Positions 47,359 to 56,923 are shown, numbered from the stretch's first letter. The stretch is 64,000 nt of DNA from Gordonia neofelifaecis NRRL B-59395 (GCF_000192435.1 NZ_AEUD01000005.1:62001-126000), one strand, 5' to 3'. The notes: generated from the letters alone by a model not told the origin. A program made the numbers and translations.

Positions 47359-47385
47359 GGGCCCCACCGGACGCCGGTGGGGCCC
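47359..47385 (+). terminator. terminator hairpin after DUF5130 gene
   Basis: A perfect 12-bp inverted repeat (GGGCCCCACCGG and its complement) with a 3-base loop lies 16 bases after the stop. It is followed by TCTTCGCGTTT. This is a strong actinobacterial-type terminator. Confidence 0.82.
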
Positions 47386-47398
47386 TCTTCGCGTTTCC

Positions 47399-47421
47399 GA
47401 CGTATTTGTATCCGTATTTGT
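47399..47421. repeat. tandem CGTATTTGT repeat, AT-rich
   Basis: CGTATTTGT occurs twice, 11 bases apart, in an unusually AT-rich stretch just after the DUF5130 terminator and before the palindromic repeat. It could form part of the promoter for the following AbiEi/DUF559-like gene. Confidence 0.4.
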
Positions 47422-47435
47422 TTCTCGACGCATCG

Positions 47436-47496
47436 GCGTAGTCCGACGGAATCCGCGGTGTCCGGGACACCGCGTCGATCACCGGATCACGCGGAT
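47436..47496. repeat. 61-bp palindromic repeat, left copy
   Basis: This element carries a central perfect palindrome CGCGGTGTCC-g-GGACACCGCG flanked by imperfect outer arms (GCGTAGTCCG / CGGATCACGC). It is about 87% identical (53 of 61) to the copy at 48498-48558 on the other side of the intervening gene. A shorter, degenerate copy lies at 60439-60482. Confidence 0.78.
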
Positions 47497-47516
47497 GTCT
47501 GGCCTGTGGATGACGG

Positions 47517-48494
47517 TTGGAACCGATCCCGGATTCGCTGCGTCCAATCGGTATGTGGGGAATCGACGAGCATGGGCTGATCTGGCGCGACCGCGCGCTC
47601 GCGTCAGGGGCGACCGAGGCGGAGATCGCGAAGGCCGTTCGCGGCGGACTGATCACGGTGGTGGGACGGGGCGTCTATGCGCCGAGTCAGTCCCACCGGG
47701 ACACTCCTGGTGAGAGTTCCCGTGAGCATTATCGACTGCGATCGACGGCGGTGGCGAAGGAGTTGGTTCGGGCCGACGACGGTCGTGCGCTCAGTCATCA
47801 GTCGGCGGCGGCCGTGCTCGGTCTCGAGTTGCTGGCACCGGACACGACGGCGGTCCATCTCGTCAACGGCCGGGCGGGCGGCGGCAACGTCTTCGCCCAT
47901 CGTGTGGTCCATCCCGGCAGACTCGAGGAGGACGACGTCGTCGTGGTGGCGGGCCTGCGAGTCACTTCCCCGGCTCGCACCGCGGTGGACGTCGCGCTCA
48001 GCCTCACCGACTTCTCGCAGATTCTGGCGGTGTTCGACAGCGCGCTCCGTGCCGGTGTACCTCGGGAGGATCTGGAACGGCGGCTGGCGGCACCTCGGCG
48101 CGGCGTTGCTCGGGCGCGCTATGCGCTGACATTGGCCGACGGCCGCTCCGACAACCCGGGCGAATCATGGGGGCGCGCACAGATGATCGAGGGCGGGGTG
48201 CCGATTCCGGCCCTGCAGACGGAGTATCGTCTCGGCAGCGGTCGGCTCGCGATCTGCGACTACGACTGGGACGGGCAGGTCGTCGGAGAGTTCGACGGGT
48301 TCGGCAAGTACCGGAGGAGTTCGCTGCGGCCGGGGGAGGAACCGGCCGACGCGGTGTTCCGTGAGAAAGTCCGCGAGGACGGACTGCGTGACCTGGACCT
48401 CGGTGTGGTCCGCTGGACCTGGGAGGTGCTGCGCCGAAGGCGTCTCGTCGCGTACCTGGCGGAACGACTGCCGCGCTTCGGAATCAACTGGTGA
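47517..48494 (+). CDS. AbiEi-antitoxin-like / DUF559 nuclease-like protein
   Basis: A 325-residue protein in a class common in Gordonia and Mycobacterium. The N-terminal part resembles AbiEi-type winged-helix antitoxins (GATEAEIAKAVRGGLITVVGRGVYAP), and the middle part has AVLGLELL and TSPARTAVDVALSL. The C-terminal part looks like a DUF559/Vsr-type PD-(D/E)XK nuclease fold (RLAICDYDWDGQVVGEFDGFGKY, with D, E-x-D and K spaced as in such sites). There is no partner toxin gene. TTG 47517 is used; ATG 47553 is an alternative. The gene is bracketed by homologous palindromic repeats, and the right copy covers its stop codon. A defence or DNA-repair role is possible but unproven. Confidence 0.72.
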   Translation: MEPIPDSLRPIGMWGIDEHGLIWRDRALASGATEAEIAKAVRGGLITVVGRGVYAPSQSHRDTPGESSREHYRLRSTAVAKELVRADDGRALSHQSAAAVLGLELLAPDTTAVHLVNGRAGGGNVFAHRVVHPGRLEEDDVVVVAGLRVTSPARTAVDVALSLTDFSQILAVFDSALRAGVPREDLERRLAAPRRGVARARYALTLADGRSDNPGESWGRAQMIEGGVPIPALQTEYRLGSGRLAICDYDWDGQVVGEFDGFGKYRRSSLRPGEEPADAVFREKVREDGLRDLDLGVVRWTWEVLRRRRLVAYLAERLPRFGINW

Positions 48495-48560
48495 TCCGCG
48501 TAGTCCGATCGAATCCGCGGTGTCCCGGACACCGCGTCGTTCGTCGGACTACGCGGATCA
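48492..48560. repeat. palindromic repeat, right copy; likely terminator
   Basis: A perfect 17-bp outer inverted repeat (TGATCCGCGTAGTCCGA at 48492-48508, complement at 48544-48560) encloses the same inner palindrome as the left copy. It begins at the stop codon of the AbiEi/DUF559-like gene and lies between two convergent genes, so it can act as a bidirectional terminator. Confidence 0.78.
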
Positions 48561-48592
48561 GCCTGAAGCCGATCAGCCTCAAGCCGATCAGC
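48556..48592. repeat. 15-bp tandem repeat at the fadD stop
   Basis: GATCAGCCTGAAGCC is followed directly by GATCAGCCTCAAGCC and a partial third unit GATCAGC. The repeat begins in the outer arm of the palindrome and ends across the stop codon of the fadD gene. Confidence 0.6.
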
Positions 48593-50180
48593 TCGCGGGG
48601 GCGAAGGTTCGGGCGCGATCTCCCCGCTCCCACAGCAGATCGTCGCCGACTCGGGTGGCTTCGGCGGCCAGCGTTCGCTTGACGATCTTGTTCGTCGCGG
48701 TCGCCGGGAGCTCGGCCGCGATCCGGACGTACCGGGGCCACGCCTTCGGGGACAGATCCGGCTGGGCGGCGAGGAACTCCTCGAACTCGGTGGGCGTGAG
48801 CTCCGCGTCGTCGCGGAGCACGACAGCCGCCATCACCTGATCTCCGACGGCGTCCGGATCGGGAACGCCGTACACCGCGACGCGGCTGATCTGGTCCAAC
48901 CGGATCAAGATGCGCTCGATCGGCCCGGCCGCGAGGTTCTCGCCGTCGACGCGCATCCAGTCCGAGGTGCGCCCGGCGAGGTAGATCCAGCCGTCGGCGT
49001 CGACGTAGGCGAGGTCGCCCGACCAGAACATGCCGTCGCGCATGCGCTCGGCGTCCGCCTCGGGATTGTTGTAGTAGCCGGTGAAGAACCCCGGCCCGGT
49101 GGTGTTCACCAGCTCGCCGATCGCCTCGGCGGCGTTGGCGAGGGCGCCGGTCTCGTCGAAGACCGCGGTGGCGCATTCGACGCCGGTGGCCGCGTCGTAC
49201 ACCGCGACACCGGGCAGACCCCGTCCGATGGATCCCCGCGGAGTGTCGGCCTCGCGGGTGATGATGACCGCGTTCTCGGTGGAACCGAAGGCGTCGACGA
49301 CGACTGTGTCGAACCGGCGCGAGAACTCGTCGATGTCGCGGTCCGAGGCCTCGTTGCCGAAACAGATCCGGAGCGAGTTGTCTGCGTCGTCCGGCCGTTC
49401 CGGGGTCGCGAGAATGTACGCGAGCGGCTTCCCGACGTAGTTCATGTATGTGATGCCGAAGGCACGGAGGTCGTCGGCGAACCGGGACGCCGAGAACTTC
49501 ACCGGAACCATGGTGCCGCCGGTCACCAGGGCGGGGGAGAAACAGGCGGCGATCGCGTTCGAGTGGAACAACGGCATCGACATGTAGAAGACCTCGGCCG
49601 GGGTGAGGCCGAATCGCTCGACCAGGTTCTGGCCCGCGAAGACGACCATCAGATGGGAGACGAGGACGGCCTTGGGATCGCCGCTGGTGCCCGAGGTGAA
49701 GATCATCATGAACGGGTCCTGGATGTCGACCGTCCGAACCGGGACGAGGGGACTCGCGGCGGCGATCTTCCCCGTCCATTCCGGCGTGCCCAGTTCGATC
49801 ACCGTGACATCCGGCAGGTCGACGTCGTCGATCAGGTGCCGGTTGGCGGCGTCGACGAGAAGGAGCTGTACGTCCGACCGCGCGACGTCACCGGCGAGCG
49901 CCTCGCCGCGCCGGGTGTTGTTGACCCCGACGAGGACGTATCCGCCCAGGCCGGCCGCAGCGAGAGCCACGAGCATCTCCGGCGAGTTGTCGCAGAGGAC
50001 GGCGACGTGCGGTGGACGGTCGGGGTCGAGTTCGGCGATGACCGCGGAGGCGTGCGCCGTCGCGCGGCCGACGTACTCGGGCCACGACCAATCGACGAGC
50101 CGGCCCCCGGTGTCGCGGTGTCGGACGGCGACACCGGGGGATTCTGCGCGTGATTGAAGCAGTGATTGAACCGTTTCCAT
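48588..50180 (-). CDS. acyl-CoA synthetase (AMP-binding, FadD17-like)
   Basis: A 530-residue ANL-superfamily enzyme that activates a carboxylic acid to its CoA thioester through an acyl-AMP. It has the P-loop-like IFTSGTSGDPKAVLVSH, FGSTENAVI, SGDLAYVDADGWIYLAGRTSDWMRVDGEN, and the C-terminal catalytic Lys in ATNKIVKRTL. It resembles mycobacterial FadD17/FadD1-type synthetases; the acid substrate is unknown. ATG 50180 gives the family start (METVQSLLQSR); an in-frame start at 50198 is possible. It begins about 21 bases after pepN on the same strand, so they may be co-transcribed. Confidence 0.9.
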   Translation of the reverse strand: METVQSLLQSRAESPGVAVRHRDTGGRLVDWSWPEYVGRATAHASAVIAELDPDRPPHVAVLCDNSPEMLVALAAAGLGGYVLVGVNNTRRGEALAGDVARSDVQLLLVDAANRHLIDDVDLPDVTVIELGTPEWTGKIAAASPLVPVRTVDIQDPFMMIFTSGTSGDPKAVLVSHLMVVFAGQNLVERFGLTPAEVFYMSMPLFHSNAIAACFSPALVTGGTMVPVKFSASRFADDLRAFGITYMNYVGKPLAYILATPERPDDADNSLRICFGNEASDRDIDEFSRRFDTVVVDAFGSTENAVIITREADTPRGSIGRGLPGVAVYDAATGVECATAVFDETGALANAAEAIGELVNTTGPGFFTGYYNNPEADAERMRDGMFWSGDLAYVDADGWIYLAGRTSDWMRVDGENLAAGPIERILIRLDQISRVAVYGVPDPDAVGDQVMAAVVLRDDAELTPTEFEEFLAAQPDLSPKAWPRYVRIAAELPATATNKIVKRTLAAEATRVGDDLLWERGDRARTFAPAS

Positions 50181-50201
50181 TCGCGCAGTGTGACACACGT
50201 A

Positions 50202-52784
50202 TCAGTCGGGCGAGGAGCTATCGAGAACTCGGGCACGCAGAGCGCGGGCAGCCGAGTCCCGCCCTTCGCCGACCAGACGCGCGAGTGCGGCCGGACGGTC
50301 TCCGGCCAGGAAGGCGTCGGCCTTCGCGAGAGCCTCTGCGCTGACGTCCCACGACGGGTAGAGCCCGATCACGACCGTCTGCGCCACCTCACTGGTCCGG
50401 CGCTCCCACAGGTCCGCGACCTCGTCGAAGTAGCGCTGCGTGTAGTCGGCGAGCAACGCCCCGTGGCCCGGTCGGACCAGTCCTTCGACGATCGACCGCA
50501 CGGTGACGTTCGCGATGCTGTCGTCGTCGAACGCCCGCGCCCAGCCGGTCGCCTTCGCCTCGGCCGTCGGGCGCGCGGCGCGGGCCGCCTCGGCATGCCG
50601 GGCGCCCGCCGCGGTGTTGTCGCGCTGGGCTTCGGCGTCGATGACGTCGGCGCCGATCGTGCCGTGGGTCGCGAGTGCCTTCACCAGCTTCCAGCGGAGC
50701 TCCGCGTCGACGACGAGGCCGCCGAGCCCGTGCTCCGCGGGGTCGGCGCCGTCGAGAAGCGAGCGGAGCAGCGGCTGCTGGTCGTCGCCGGTGACACCGG
50801 CGAGCAGGGCGCTGACGAAGGCCAGCTGGTGATCGGAGCCGGACTCGGCGGCGCGCGCCAGCTCCAGCAGACGAGAGCTGAAGGCGGGCCACCCGGTGGC
50901 CGACGCCCACGCCGGATCCGCGTAGGCCTCGAGTGCGGTGACCGCCTGGAGCAGGACGCGCTGCACCACGCCCACTTCGCTCTCCGCCGCGATGCCGTCG
51001 TTCACCAATGCGACGAAGTCCCGGGCGCTCATCTCCGCCTGCCGGGTCATCTCCCAGGCCGCCGACCAGATCAGGGTCCGCGGCATCGGGTCGGCGATGT
51101 CCCCGAGACGTGCGGTCGCCGTCGCCAGCGATTCCGGGTCCAGACGGACCGAGGCGTAGGTGAGGTCGTCGTCGTTGAGCAGCACGAGGTCGCCGCGATC
51201 GACGCCGATCAGATCGGGCACCTCGGTGCGGGCGCCTTCGACGTCCAGTTCGACGACGTGATCCCGCACGAGCTTGCCGCCGGCATCGGCGTAGACGCCG
51301 ATCCGCATGCGGTGGACTCGGGTCTCGCCGGCACCCGGTGCGGCGCCTTCCTGGATCACGGCGAAGGACGTGAATGCGCCGTCCTCACCGACGGTGAACT
51401 CGGGCCGCATCACATTGATGCCGGTGGTCTTGAGCCACTGCGCGCCCCAGTCCGACAGATCGCGGCCCGAGGCCCGCTCGAGGGCCCCGAGCAGGTCGGC
51501 GAAGGTGGCGTTGCCGAAGCGATGCTCGGCGAAGTACTCGCGCAGACCGGTGAGGAACGGATCGAGGCCGACGTAGGCGACCAACTGCTTGAGCACCGAA
51601 GCGCCCTTGGCGTAGGTGATGCCGTCGAAATTGACCTCGACCGCCGCGATGTCGGGGATGTCCGCGGCGATCGGGTGCGTCGACGGCAGCTGGTCCTGAC
51701 GGTAGGCCCAGGACTTCTCGACGTTCGCGAAGGTGGTCCAGGCGTTCGTGTACTCGGTCGCCTCGACCTGCGACAGGACGGACGCGAAAGTCGCGAACGA
51801 CTCGTTGAGCCAGAGGTCGTCCCACCACTGCATCGTGACGAGGTCGCCGAACCACATGTGCGCCATCTCGTGCAGGACGGTCTCGGCGCGGCGCTCGTAG
51901 AGATAGCGGGTCACGCGCGACCGGAAGACGTAGTCCTCGAGGAAGGTCACCGCACCGGCGTTCTCCATCGCGCCCGCGTTGAACTCGGGCACGAACAATT
52001 GGTCGTACTTGCCGAACGCGTACGGCACGCCGAAGGTCCGGTGGTAGAACGAGAAGCCCTGCTTGGTCTCGGCGAACAGGCGGTCGGCGTCCATGTGCTC
52101 GGCGAGCGACGCCCTGCAGTAGAGGCCGAGCGGAATGTCGCCGTGCTCGTCGGAGTAGGTGTCGGTCCACACCGCGTACGGCCCGGCGATCAGGGCGACG
52201 AGATAGGTGCTGAAGCGTTCGGTGGTCGTGAACCGGTGGACGGCGGCGCCGCCGTCCACCACTGCCGGATCGCCGTCGGGCGTGCCGTTGGAGATCACCT
52301 TCCAGTCGGCGGGCGCGGTCACGGTGACCGAGTAGGTCGCCTTCAGATCGGGCTGATCGAAGCAGGCGAACATCCGCTTGGCATCGGCGGTCTCGAACTG
52401 CGAGTACAGGTAGACGTTGCCGTCGGCGGGGTCGGCGAATCGGTGCAGCCCCTCGCCGGTGTTCGAGTACGCGCACTCCGCGACCACTTCGAGTGTGTTC
52501 TGCTCGGCGAGGGCGGGGAGCCGCAGGCCCACCGACTCGTCGAAGTCGTTGACGTCGAGGGCGACGCCGTTGAGGGTCGCGGAGACGAGGTTCGGAGCGA
52601 CGAGGTCGATGAACGTCGTCGCGCCCTCGGTCGCCGAGAAGGTGACGACGGTCGTCGACCCGAATCGCTCGGTGCCCGGAGCCCCCGAGCCGTCGGTGAG
52701 ATCGAGGTCGATCCGGTAGTTGTCGACGGAGAGGATGGCGGCGCGCTGCCGCGCCTGGTCACGTGTCAGATTTGGTGCGCTCAC
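50202..52784 (-). CDS. pepN: aminopeptidase N (M1 family)
   Basis: An 860-residue zinc aminopeptidase that removes N-terminal residues from peptides in the cytoplasm. The substrate-binding GAMEN motif is at 271-275. The zinc site HEMAH is at 305-309 with [21 protein letters not shown] supplying the third ligand Glu. The C-terminal ERAP1-like helical domain runs to the end. Length equals the M. tuberculosis PepN (861). GTG 52784 gives the usual start [11 protein letters not shown]. It is divergent from the Rv2466c-like DsbA gene, as in M. tuberculosis. Confidence 0.95.
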   Translation of the reverse strand: MSAPNLTRDQARQRAAILSVDNYRIDLDLTDGSGAPGTERFGSTTVVTFSATEGATTFIDLVAPNLVSATLNGVALDVNDFDESVGLRLPALAEQNTLEVVAECAYSNTGEGLHRFADPADGNVYLYSQFETADAKRMFACFDQPDLKATYSVTVTAPADWKVISNGTPDGDPAVVDGGAAVHRFTTTERFSTYLVALIAGPYAVWTDTYSDEHGDIPLGLYCRASLAEHMDADRLFAETKQGFSFYHRTFGVPYAFGKYDQLFVPEFNAGAMENAGAVTFLEDYVFRSRVTRYLYERRAETVLHEMAHMWFGDLVTMQWWDDLWLNESFATFASVLSQVEATEYTNAWTTFANVEKSWAYRQDQLPSTHPIAADIPDIAAVEVNFDGITYAKGASVLKQLVAYVGLDPFLTGLREYFAEHRFGNATFADLLGALERASGRDLSDWGAQWLKTTGINVMRPEFTVGEDGAFTSFAVIQEGAAPGAGETRVHRMRIGVYADAGGKLVRDHVVELDVEGARTEVPDLIGVDRGDLVLLNDDDLTYASVRLDPESLATATARLGDIADPMPRTLIWSAAWEMTRQAEMSARDFVALVNDGIAAESEVGVVQRVLLQAVTALEAYADPAWASATGWPAFSSRLLELARAAESGSDHQLAFVSALLAGVTGDDQQPLLRSLLDGADPAEHGLGGLVVDAELRWKLVKALATHGTIGADVIDAEAQRDNTAAGARHAEAARAARPTAEAKATGWARAFDDDSIANVTVRSIVEGLVRPGHGALLADYTQRYFDEVADLWERRTSEVAQTVVIGLYPSWDVSAEALAKADAFLAGDRPAALARLVGEGRDSAARALRARVLDSSSPD

Positions 52785-52857
52785 CGTGTCAACACTAGTG
52801 GCGCGGTTGTCGTTGCGCCGCCGGGTCGCTACGCGGCCGCGGTGGTTGAATGGGGTC

Positions 52858-53496
52858 ATGGCTGACAACATTGCGCCGAACGCATCAGGCGACTCCATCG
52901 ATCGCGTCGACTTCTGGTTCGACCCGCTGTGCCCGTGGTGCTGGATCACCTCGCGCTGGATCCTCGAAGCCGAGCAGGTCCGGCCGATCGACGTGAACTT
53001 CCACATCATGAGTCTCGCGGTCCTGAACGAGAACAAGGACGTCCCCGAGGGCTACCGCGAGTTCCTGTCCACCGCGTGGGCCCCGGTCCGCGTGCTCGCC
53101 GCGGCCGCCGCCCGTCACGGCGACGAGGTGCTGCCGAAGCTGTACACCGAACTCGGCACCCGGTTCCACAACGAGGGGAACAAGGACTTCGCCGTGGTGA
53201 TCCCGGCGGCGCTGGAGGCGGCCGGGCTCGAAACCGATCTGGCCGCAGCCGCCGAGTCGACCGAGTTCGACGGCGCGATCCGTGTGAGCCATCACGCAGG
53301 CATGGACAAGGTCGGCGACGACGTCGGCACCCCGACGATCCACGTCAACGGCGTCGCGTTCTTCGGCCCGGTCCTCTCGCGCATCCCGCGCGGCGAGGAC
53401 GCCGGCCGTGTATGGGACGGCACCGTCGCGCTCGCGTCGTACCCGCACTTCTTCGAGCTGAAGCGGACCCGGAACGAAGACCCGGCCTTCGACTGA
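52858..53496 (+). CDS. DsbA-family oxidoreductase (Rv2466c-like, mycothiol-dependent)
   Basis: A 212-residue thioredoxin-fold protein with active-site CPWC (Cys25, Cys28) after VDFWFDPLC, an inserted helical domain, and the cis-Pro loop GTPTIHVNG. It closely resembles Rv2466c, a mycothiol-dependent reductase induced by oxidative stress and known to activate certain nitro prodrugs. No signal peptide is present, so it is cytoplasmic. ATG 52858 gives the family length (about 207). It is divergent from pepN and convergent with the M48 peptidase gene. Confidence 0.92.
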   Translation: MADNIAPNASGDSIDRVDFWFDPLCPWCWITSRWILEAEQVRPIDVNFHIMSLAVLNENKDVPEGYREFLSTAWAPVRVLAAAAARHGDEVLPKLYTELGTRFHNEGNKDFAVVIPAALEAAGLETDLAAAAESTEFDGAIRVSHHAGMDKVGDDVGTPTIHVNGVAFFGPVLSRIPRGEDAGRVWDGTVALASYPHFFELKRTRNEDPAFD

Positions 53497-53514
53497 GCCG
53501 AAGCGGGCACCACC

Positions 53515-54537
53515 TCAGTAGAGGCGGGTCTGCTCCAGCTGGTTCGGCAGGGTGCCCGGCGCGATGGCGGCGGGCGGCGCGGGCGGCGGCACCGGTGTCA
53601 CGTTGCCGCTGCCCGACCCCCGGACGAACCGGCGCGGTCGCAACAGGATGGCGCCCGCTCGCGTGCGGTCGCGCAGCGCGGCCGCACGCCAGGTGAGCAC
53701 CGGGTGCGACGACATCGCGTTCGCAAGGGTGACGAAGAAGCCCCGCTCGTGCACGGCGCGGTCCGCGAACTGGTCGAAGTCCACCGCACTCAACAGGTAC
53801 TTGCCGCCGGACAGCAGGCCGATCATCGGATGCGCACCGTCGGGCCGGGTGTAGTAGCCGTAGTTGTCCGCCGTGTACTCCTGCGACCGCGACAGCAGCG
53901 AGCCGAGGAGCGGGACGCCCATGATCAGACTGCTGAACAATTGTCGCCAGTAGGAGACGTGACCGGCGGCGATGTGTCCGACCTCGTGGCCGATCACGAA
54001 CTCCAGTGCCTCGGGGCTCCGCGCGCGACCGCCGACTTCGAACAGGTCGGAGTACACCACGACATACCGGCGGAAGCCGTGGCCGGACGCGAAGGCGTTG
54101 ATCGTGCCGTTGCCGTTCATCACGTAGCCGTCGGGCACGTACTCCATGCCGTATCTGGCGGCCGCCTCCACCAGCATGCGGTAACCGTCCGGGAACTGCG
54201 TCGGACTCAGCTGTATGGCGTTGACCCGCATGTTCGCGTAGGTGAGACCGCGACCGAAGAACACCAGCAGCGGCAGCGCCAGTGCGACGAGCAGCCACTG
54301 CGACACGCCTGCCAGCGTCACCAACAGCACCACGACGGCGTAGCCCACCACGGCGAGCAGCACACCGAACACCAGCACCGGGATCTCCCACGGATGGCGT
54401 CGCGGTGCGCCCGCGTAGGCGGCGGGCGGTCGCCAGAGCGCACCGGGTCCGGGAATGTCGGCGGGCGGCTCGACGATTCGCGGATCGTCGACGCCGGGGA
54501 CTGAGGGAATGGGCCCGTGGGTATCCACGTCCACCAA
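53515..54537 (-). CDS. M48 family zinc metallopeptidase
   Basis: A 340-residue membrane-anchored peptidase. Two adjacent transmembrane helices (about 51-72 and 77-95) lead into the catalytic domain with HEVGH at 184-188 and the third zinc ligand Glu220 in QEYTADNYG. The C-terminal tail is Pro-rich (PVPPPAPPAAIAPG). M48 (HtpX/Ste24-like) enzymes clear damaged membrane proteins or process envelope proteins. It is convergent with the DsbA-like gene and divergent from rpiB by 28 bases, so the two share a very short promoter region. Confidence 0.88.
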   Translation of the reverse strand: MVDVDTHGPIPSVPGVDDPRIVEPPADIPGPGALWRPPAAYAGAPRRHPWEIPVLVFGVLLAVVGYAVVVLLVTLAGVSQWLLVALALPLLVFFGRGLTYANMRVNAIQLSPTQFPDGYRMLVEAAARYGMEYVPDGYVMNGNGTINAFASGHGFRRYVVVYSDLFEVGGRARSPEALEFVIGHEVGHIAAGHVSYWRQLFSSLIMGVPLLGSLLSRSQEYTADNYGYYTRPDGAHPMIGLLSGGKYLLSAVDFDQFADRAVHERGFFVTLANAMSSHPVLTWRAAALRDRTRAGAILLRPRRFVRGSGSGNVTPVPPPAPPAAIAPGTLPNQLEQTRLY

Positions 54538-54565
54538 TCTACTGGTGCCCCTCTAGACTGACGCC

Positions 54566-55042
54566 ATGCGGATTTATCTCGGTGCAGACCACGCGGGCTT
54601 CGAACTCAAGAACCAGATCTCGGAACATCTCACGGCGGGCGGCCACGAGGTCGTCGACTGCGGCGCACACGAGTACGACGCGCTCGACGACTACCCGGCG
54701 TTCTGCATCGCGGCGGCGCAGCGCACGGTCGCCGATCCCGGGAGCCTCGGCATCGTGCTCGGCGGCAGCGGCAACGGCGAGCAGATCGCCGCGAACAAGG
54801 TTCCGGGTGCTCGGTGCGCCCTCGCCTGGAGCGTCGAGACCGCACAGCTCGCGCGCCAGCACAACAACGCGCAGCTGATCGGCATCGGCGGCCGCATGCA
54901 CTCCAAGGAGGAGGCGCTCGCCATCGTCGACGCCTTCATCTCCACCGCCTGGTCGGACGAGGCGCGTCACCAGCGCCGCATCGACATCCTCGCCGAGTAC
55001 GAGCGCACCGGCGAGGCACCCGCGCTGCCCGACGCGCAGTAG
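54566..55042 (+). CDS. rpiB: ribose-5-phosphate isomerase B
   Basis: A 158-residue RpiB enzyme interconverting ribose-5-phosphate and ribulose-5-phosphate in the pentose phosphate pathway. It begins MRIYLGADHAGFELK and carries GGSGNGEQIAANK (66-78), with Glu72 at the position of the mycobacterial catalytic Glu; the usual E. coli-type Cys at this loop is absent, as in actinobacterial RpiB. Orthologue of Rv2465c. The nei gene starts 6 bases after its stop, so they are probably co-transcribed. Confidence 0.96.
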   Translation: MRIYLGADHAGFELKNQISEHLTAGGHEVVDCGAHEYDALDDYPAFCIAAAQRTVADPGSLGIVLGGSGNGEQIAANKVPGARCALAWSVETAQLARQHNNAQLIGIGGRMHSKEEALAIVDAFISTAWSDEARHQRRIDILAEYERTGEAPALPDAQ

Positions 55043-55048
55043 CCTCCG

Positions 55049-55867
55049 GTGCCGGAAGGGCATGCGCTGCACCGGCTCGCGCGGCGGCAGCAACGCCTTC
55101 TCGGTGGGCAGCGACTCTCCGTCTCCAGTCCTCAGGGCCGCTTCGCACACGAGGCGGCCCTGCTCGACGGCATGGTGTTCCGTCGCGCCGAGGCCTGGGG
55201 CAAGCACCTGATCCACCGCTACGACGACGGTCGCCGCGGGAGTGCGGCGACGCGTCGAATCGTGCACATCCACCTCGGTATCTACGGCACCTTCCGCGAG
55301 GAGTCGCTGCCGATGCCCGAACCCACGGGCCAGGTCCGCATGCGGTTGATCGGGACCGATCTGGGCGTCGACCTGCGCGGGCCGAATGCGTGCGAGCTGT
55401 ACACGCGCGACGATCTCGAACGGCTGGTCGCGAGGCTCGGACCGGATCCGCTCCGCGACGACGCGGATCCCGAGGTCGCGTGGAAGGCGATCAGCAGGTC
55501 GCGGCGCCCCATCGGCTCGCTGCTGATGGATCAGAAGGTGATCGCCGGGGTCGGCAACATCTATCGGGCCGAGGTGCTGTTCCGCGCCGGCGTGGAACCG
55601 CACCGGCCGGGCAGCGCCGTCACGCGGGACGAGTTCGACGAGATGTGGGCCGATCTGCTGCACCTGATGCCGATCGGTGTGCGTCGCGGACACATCCACG
55701 TGGTGCGCCCGGAGGACGACAACGGTGCCCCCGCGTACGCCTCCGACCGCCCGCGCACCTACGTCTACCGGCGCGCAGGCGATCCCTGCCGACTGTGCGG
55801 AGCCCCGATCGCGTGGGAGGAGATGGAGGGCCGCAATCTCTTCTGGTGTCCGTCCTGCCAGCCGTGA
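55049..55867 (+). CDS. nei: Fpg/Nei family DNA glycosylase (Rv2464c-like)
   Basis: A 272-residue base-excision repair glycosylase/AP lyase. The catalytic Pro2-Glu3 follows the start (MPEGHALHRLAR), the H2TH region contains LLMDQKVIAGVGNIYRAEVLFRAG, and a C-terminal zinc finger has C-x2-C (CRLC) and C-x2-C (CPSC). Nei enzymes remove oxidised pyrimidines. By position it is the orthologue of M. tuberculosis Rv2464c (Nei1). GTG 55049 is required to place Pro at position 2. It follows rpiB by 6 bases. Confidence 0.93.
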   Translation: MPEGHALHRLARRQQRLLGGQRLSVSSPQGRFAHEAALLDGMVFRRAEAWGKHLIHRYDDGRRGSAATRRIVHIHLGIYGTFREESLPMPEPTGQVRMRLIGTDLGVDLRGPNACELYTRDDLERLVARLGPDPLRDDADPEVAWKAISRSRRPIGSLLMDQKVIAGVGNIYRAEVLFRAGVEPHRPGSAVTRDEFDEMWADLLHLMPIGVRRGHIHVVRPEDDNGAPAYASDRPRTYVYRRAGDPCRLCGAPIAWEEMEGRNLFWCPSCQP

Positions 55868-55958
55868 GGGTCCTTGGTCCCGGTCTCGCAGGGAGTCCTC
55901 AGGGATTCATCAGACGCGCATCGTGCGGCTCCCAGATTCGTTGCGCATGCTCGAAGAC

Positions 55959-56852
55959 ATGAGTGCGACGCAGAAGTTCCGCGTGCTGGTCGTCGGTGGC
56001 ACCGGCGAGTCGTTCGACGGGGACGCGCGGACCGAGGTCACCGGTCTGCTCCGCGCGGTCACCGACCGTCTCGACGAGCGATTCGACGCTCGGTGGGTGG
56101 GCTATCCCGCGAGTTATGGTCCGGCGCCGACCCATCACGGTGTCAGCTATGTCCGCAGCGTCTCGGCCGGAGTCGTCAATCTGTCGTCGGCGATCGCCGA
56201 ATCCGATCTGCCGGTCATGCTGATCGGCTACTCGCAGGGCGCGGCGGTGATCCGGACGCTGCTGGCCCATCCCGCGAGCTTCCGGTTGCTGAATCGAATC
56301 GTCGCCGTCGGTTTCGTCGCCGACCCGAACCAGCCCCGCGGAGCGGTCGACGGATGCAGCGGTTGGGGAGTGGCCGGTCCCGGCGCCGACCTGCCGGATG
56401 GTCTGCCCGCGTACTGGGTCGGCGCGTCGTCGGACATGATCTGCAACGCCAGCGACGACTCGCTGATCCGCGACATCGCCGATCTCACCGACTCGCTCTC
56501 GCTGGCAGACACCCGCCGCTGGATCGCTGACGCCGTCGCCCGAGTGATGAGCCGACAGATGCAGAACGCCGACGCCACGCGGTTCACGCCTGCTCAATGG
56601 CGACGCGACGTCGGGCGGCTGCGCACCGCGGTCCGCGAGGTGCGCGGCTATCTTCCCGCATCGGTCGAGGTGGGGCGGTGGCGGGTGCCGAATCCGCTGG
56701 GCGGCAGGCACGTGTCCTATGCGACTGAGCCGTACCGGCGTGCACCGCTGACCGATCCGGACAGCACCGGCTGCGAGACGCTCGCGCACTGGCTGCAACT
56801 TCAGGCGACGATGGGCGAACTGAGCCATTCCTGCGAGTCGACCGGCTGCTGA
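55959..56852 (+). CDS. PE-PPE/cutinase-like alpha/beta hydrolase
   Basis: A 297-residue alpha/beta hydrolase. The nucleophile elbow is GYSQGA with Ser92, preceded by VLVVGGTGESFDG (oxyanion region). The overall pattern matches PE-PPE domain and cutinase-like esterases of Mycobacteriales, some of which act on mycolate or lipid esters. No signal peptide is obvious, which is unusual for this group. ATG 55959 has GAAG just upstream; ATG 55947 adds four residues. In M. tuberculosis the equivalent position holds lipP (Rv2463), a different hydrolase type. A strong hairpin follows. Confidence 0.78.
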   Translation: MSATQKFRVLVVGGTGESFDGDARTEVTGLLRAVTDRLDERFDARWVGYPASYGPAPTHHGVSYVRSVSAGVVNLSSAIAESDLPVMLIGYSQGAAVIRTLLAHPASFRLLNRIVAVGFVADPNQPRGAVDGCSGWGVAGPGADLPDGLPAYWVGASSDMICNASDDSLIRDIADLTDSLSLADTRRWIADAVARVMSRQMQNADATRFTPAQWRRDVGRLRTAVREVRGYLPASVEVGRWRVPNPLGGRHVSYATEPYRRAPLTDPDSTGCETLAHWLQLQATMGELSHSCESTGC

Positions 56853-56883
56853 GCTCTCGCTCGGCAGCCGGTGGACACAGACG

Positions 56884-56923
56884 AGAACCGGGCCCCTCCG
56901 AAAGATCGGAGGGGCCCGGTTCT
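56884..56923. terminator. strong bidirectional terminator hairpin
   Basis: An 18-bp perfect stem (AGAACCGGGCCCCTCCGA and its complement) with an AAGA loop lies 31 bases after the hydrolase stop and 30 bases before the stop of the convergent L,D-transpeptidase gene. It can end transcription from both sides. Confidence 0.85.

Noticed and set aside
47436-48560. The repeat-flanked gene considered as an insertion sequence.
   Set aside because: The enclosed protein has no transposase motif, the repeats are direct in overall orientation, and no target-site duplication is visible.
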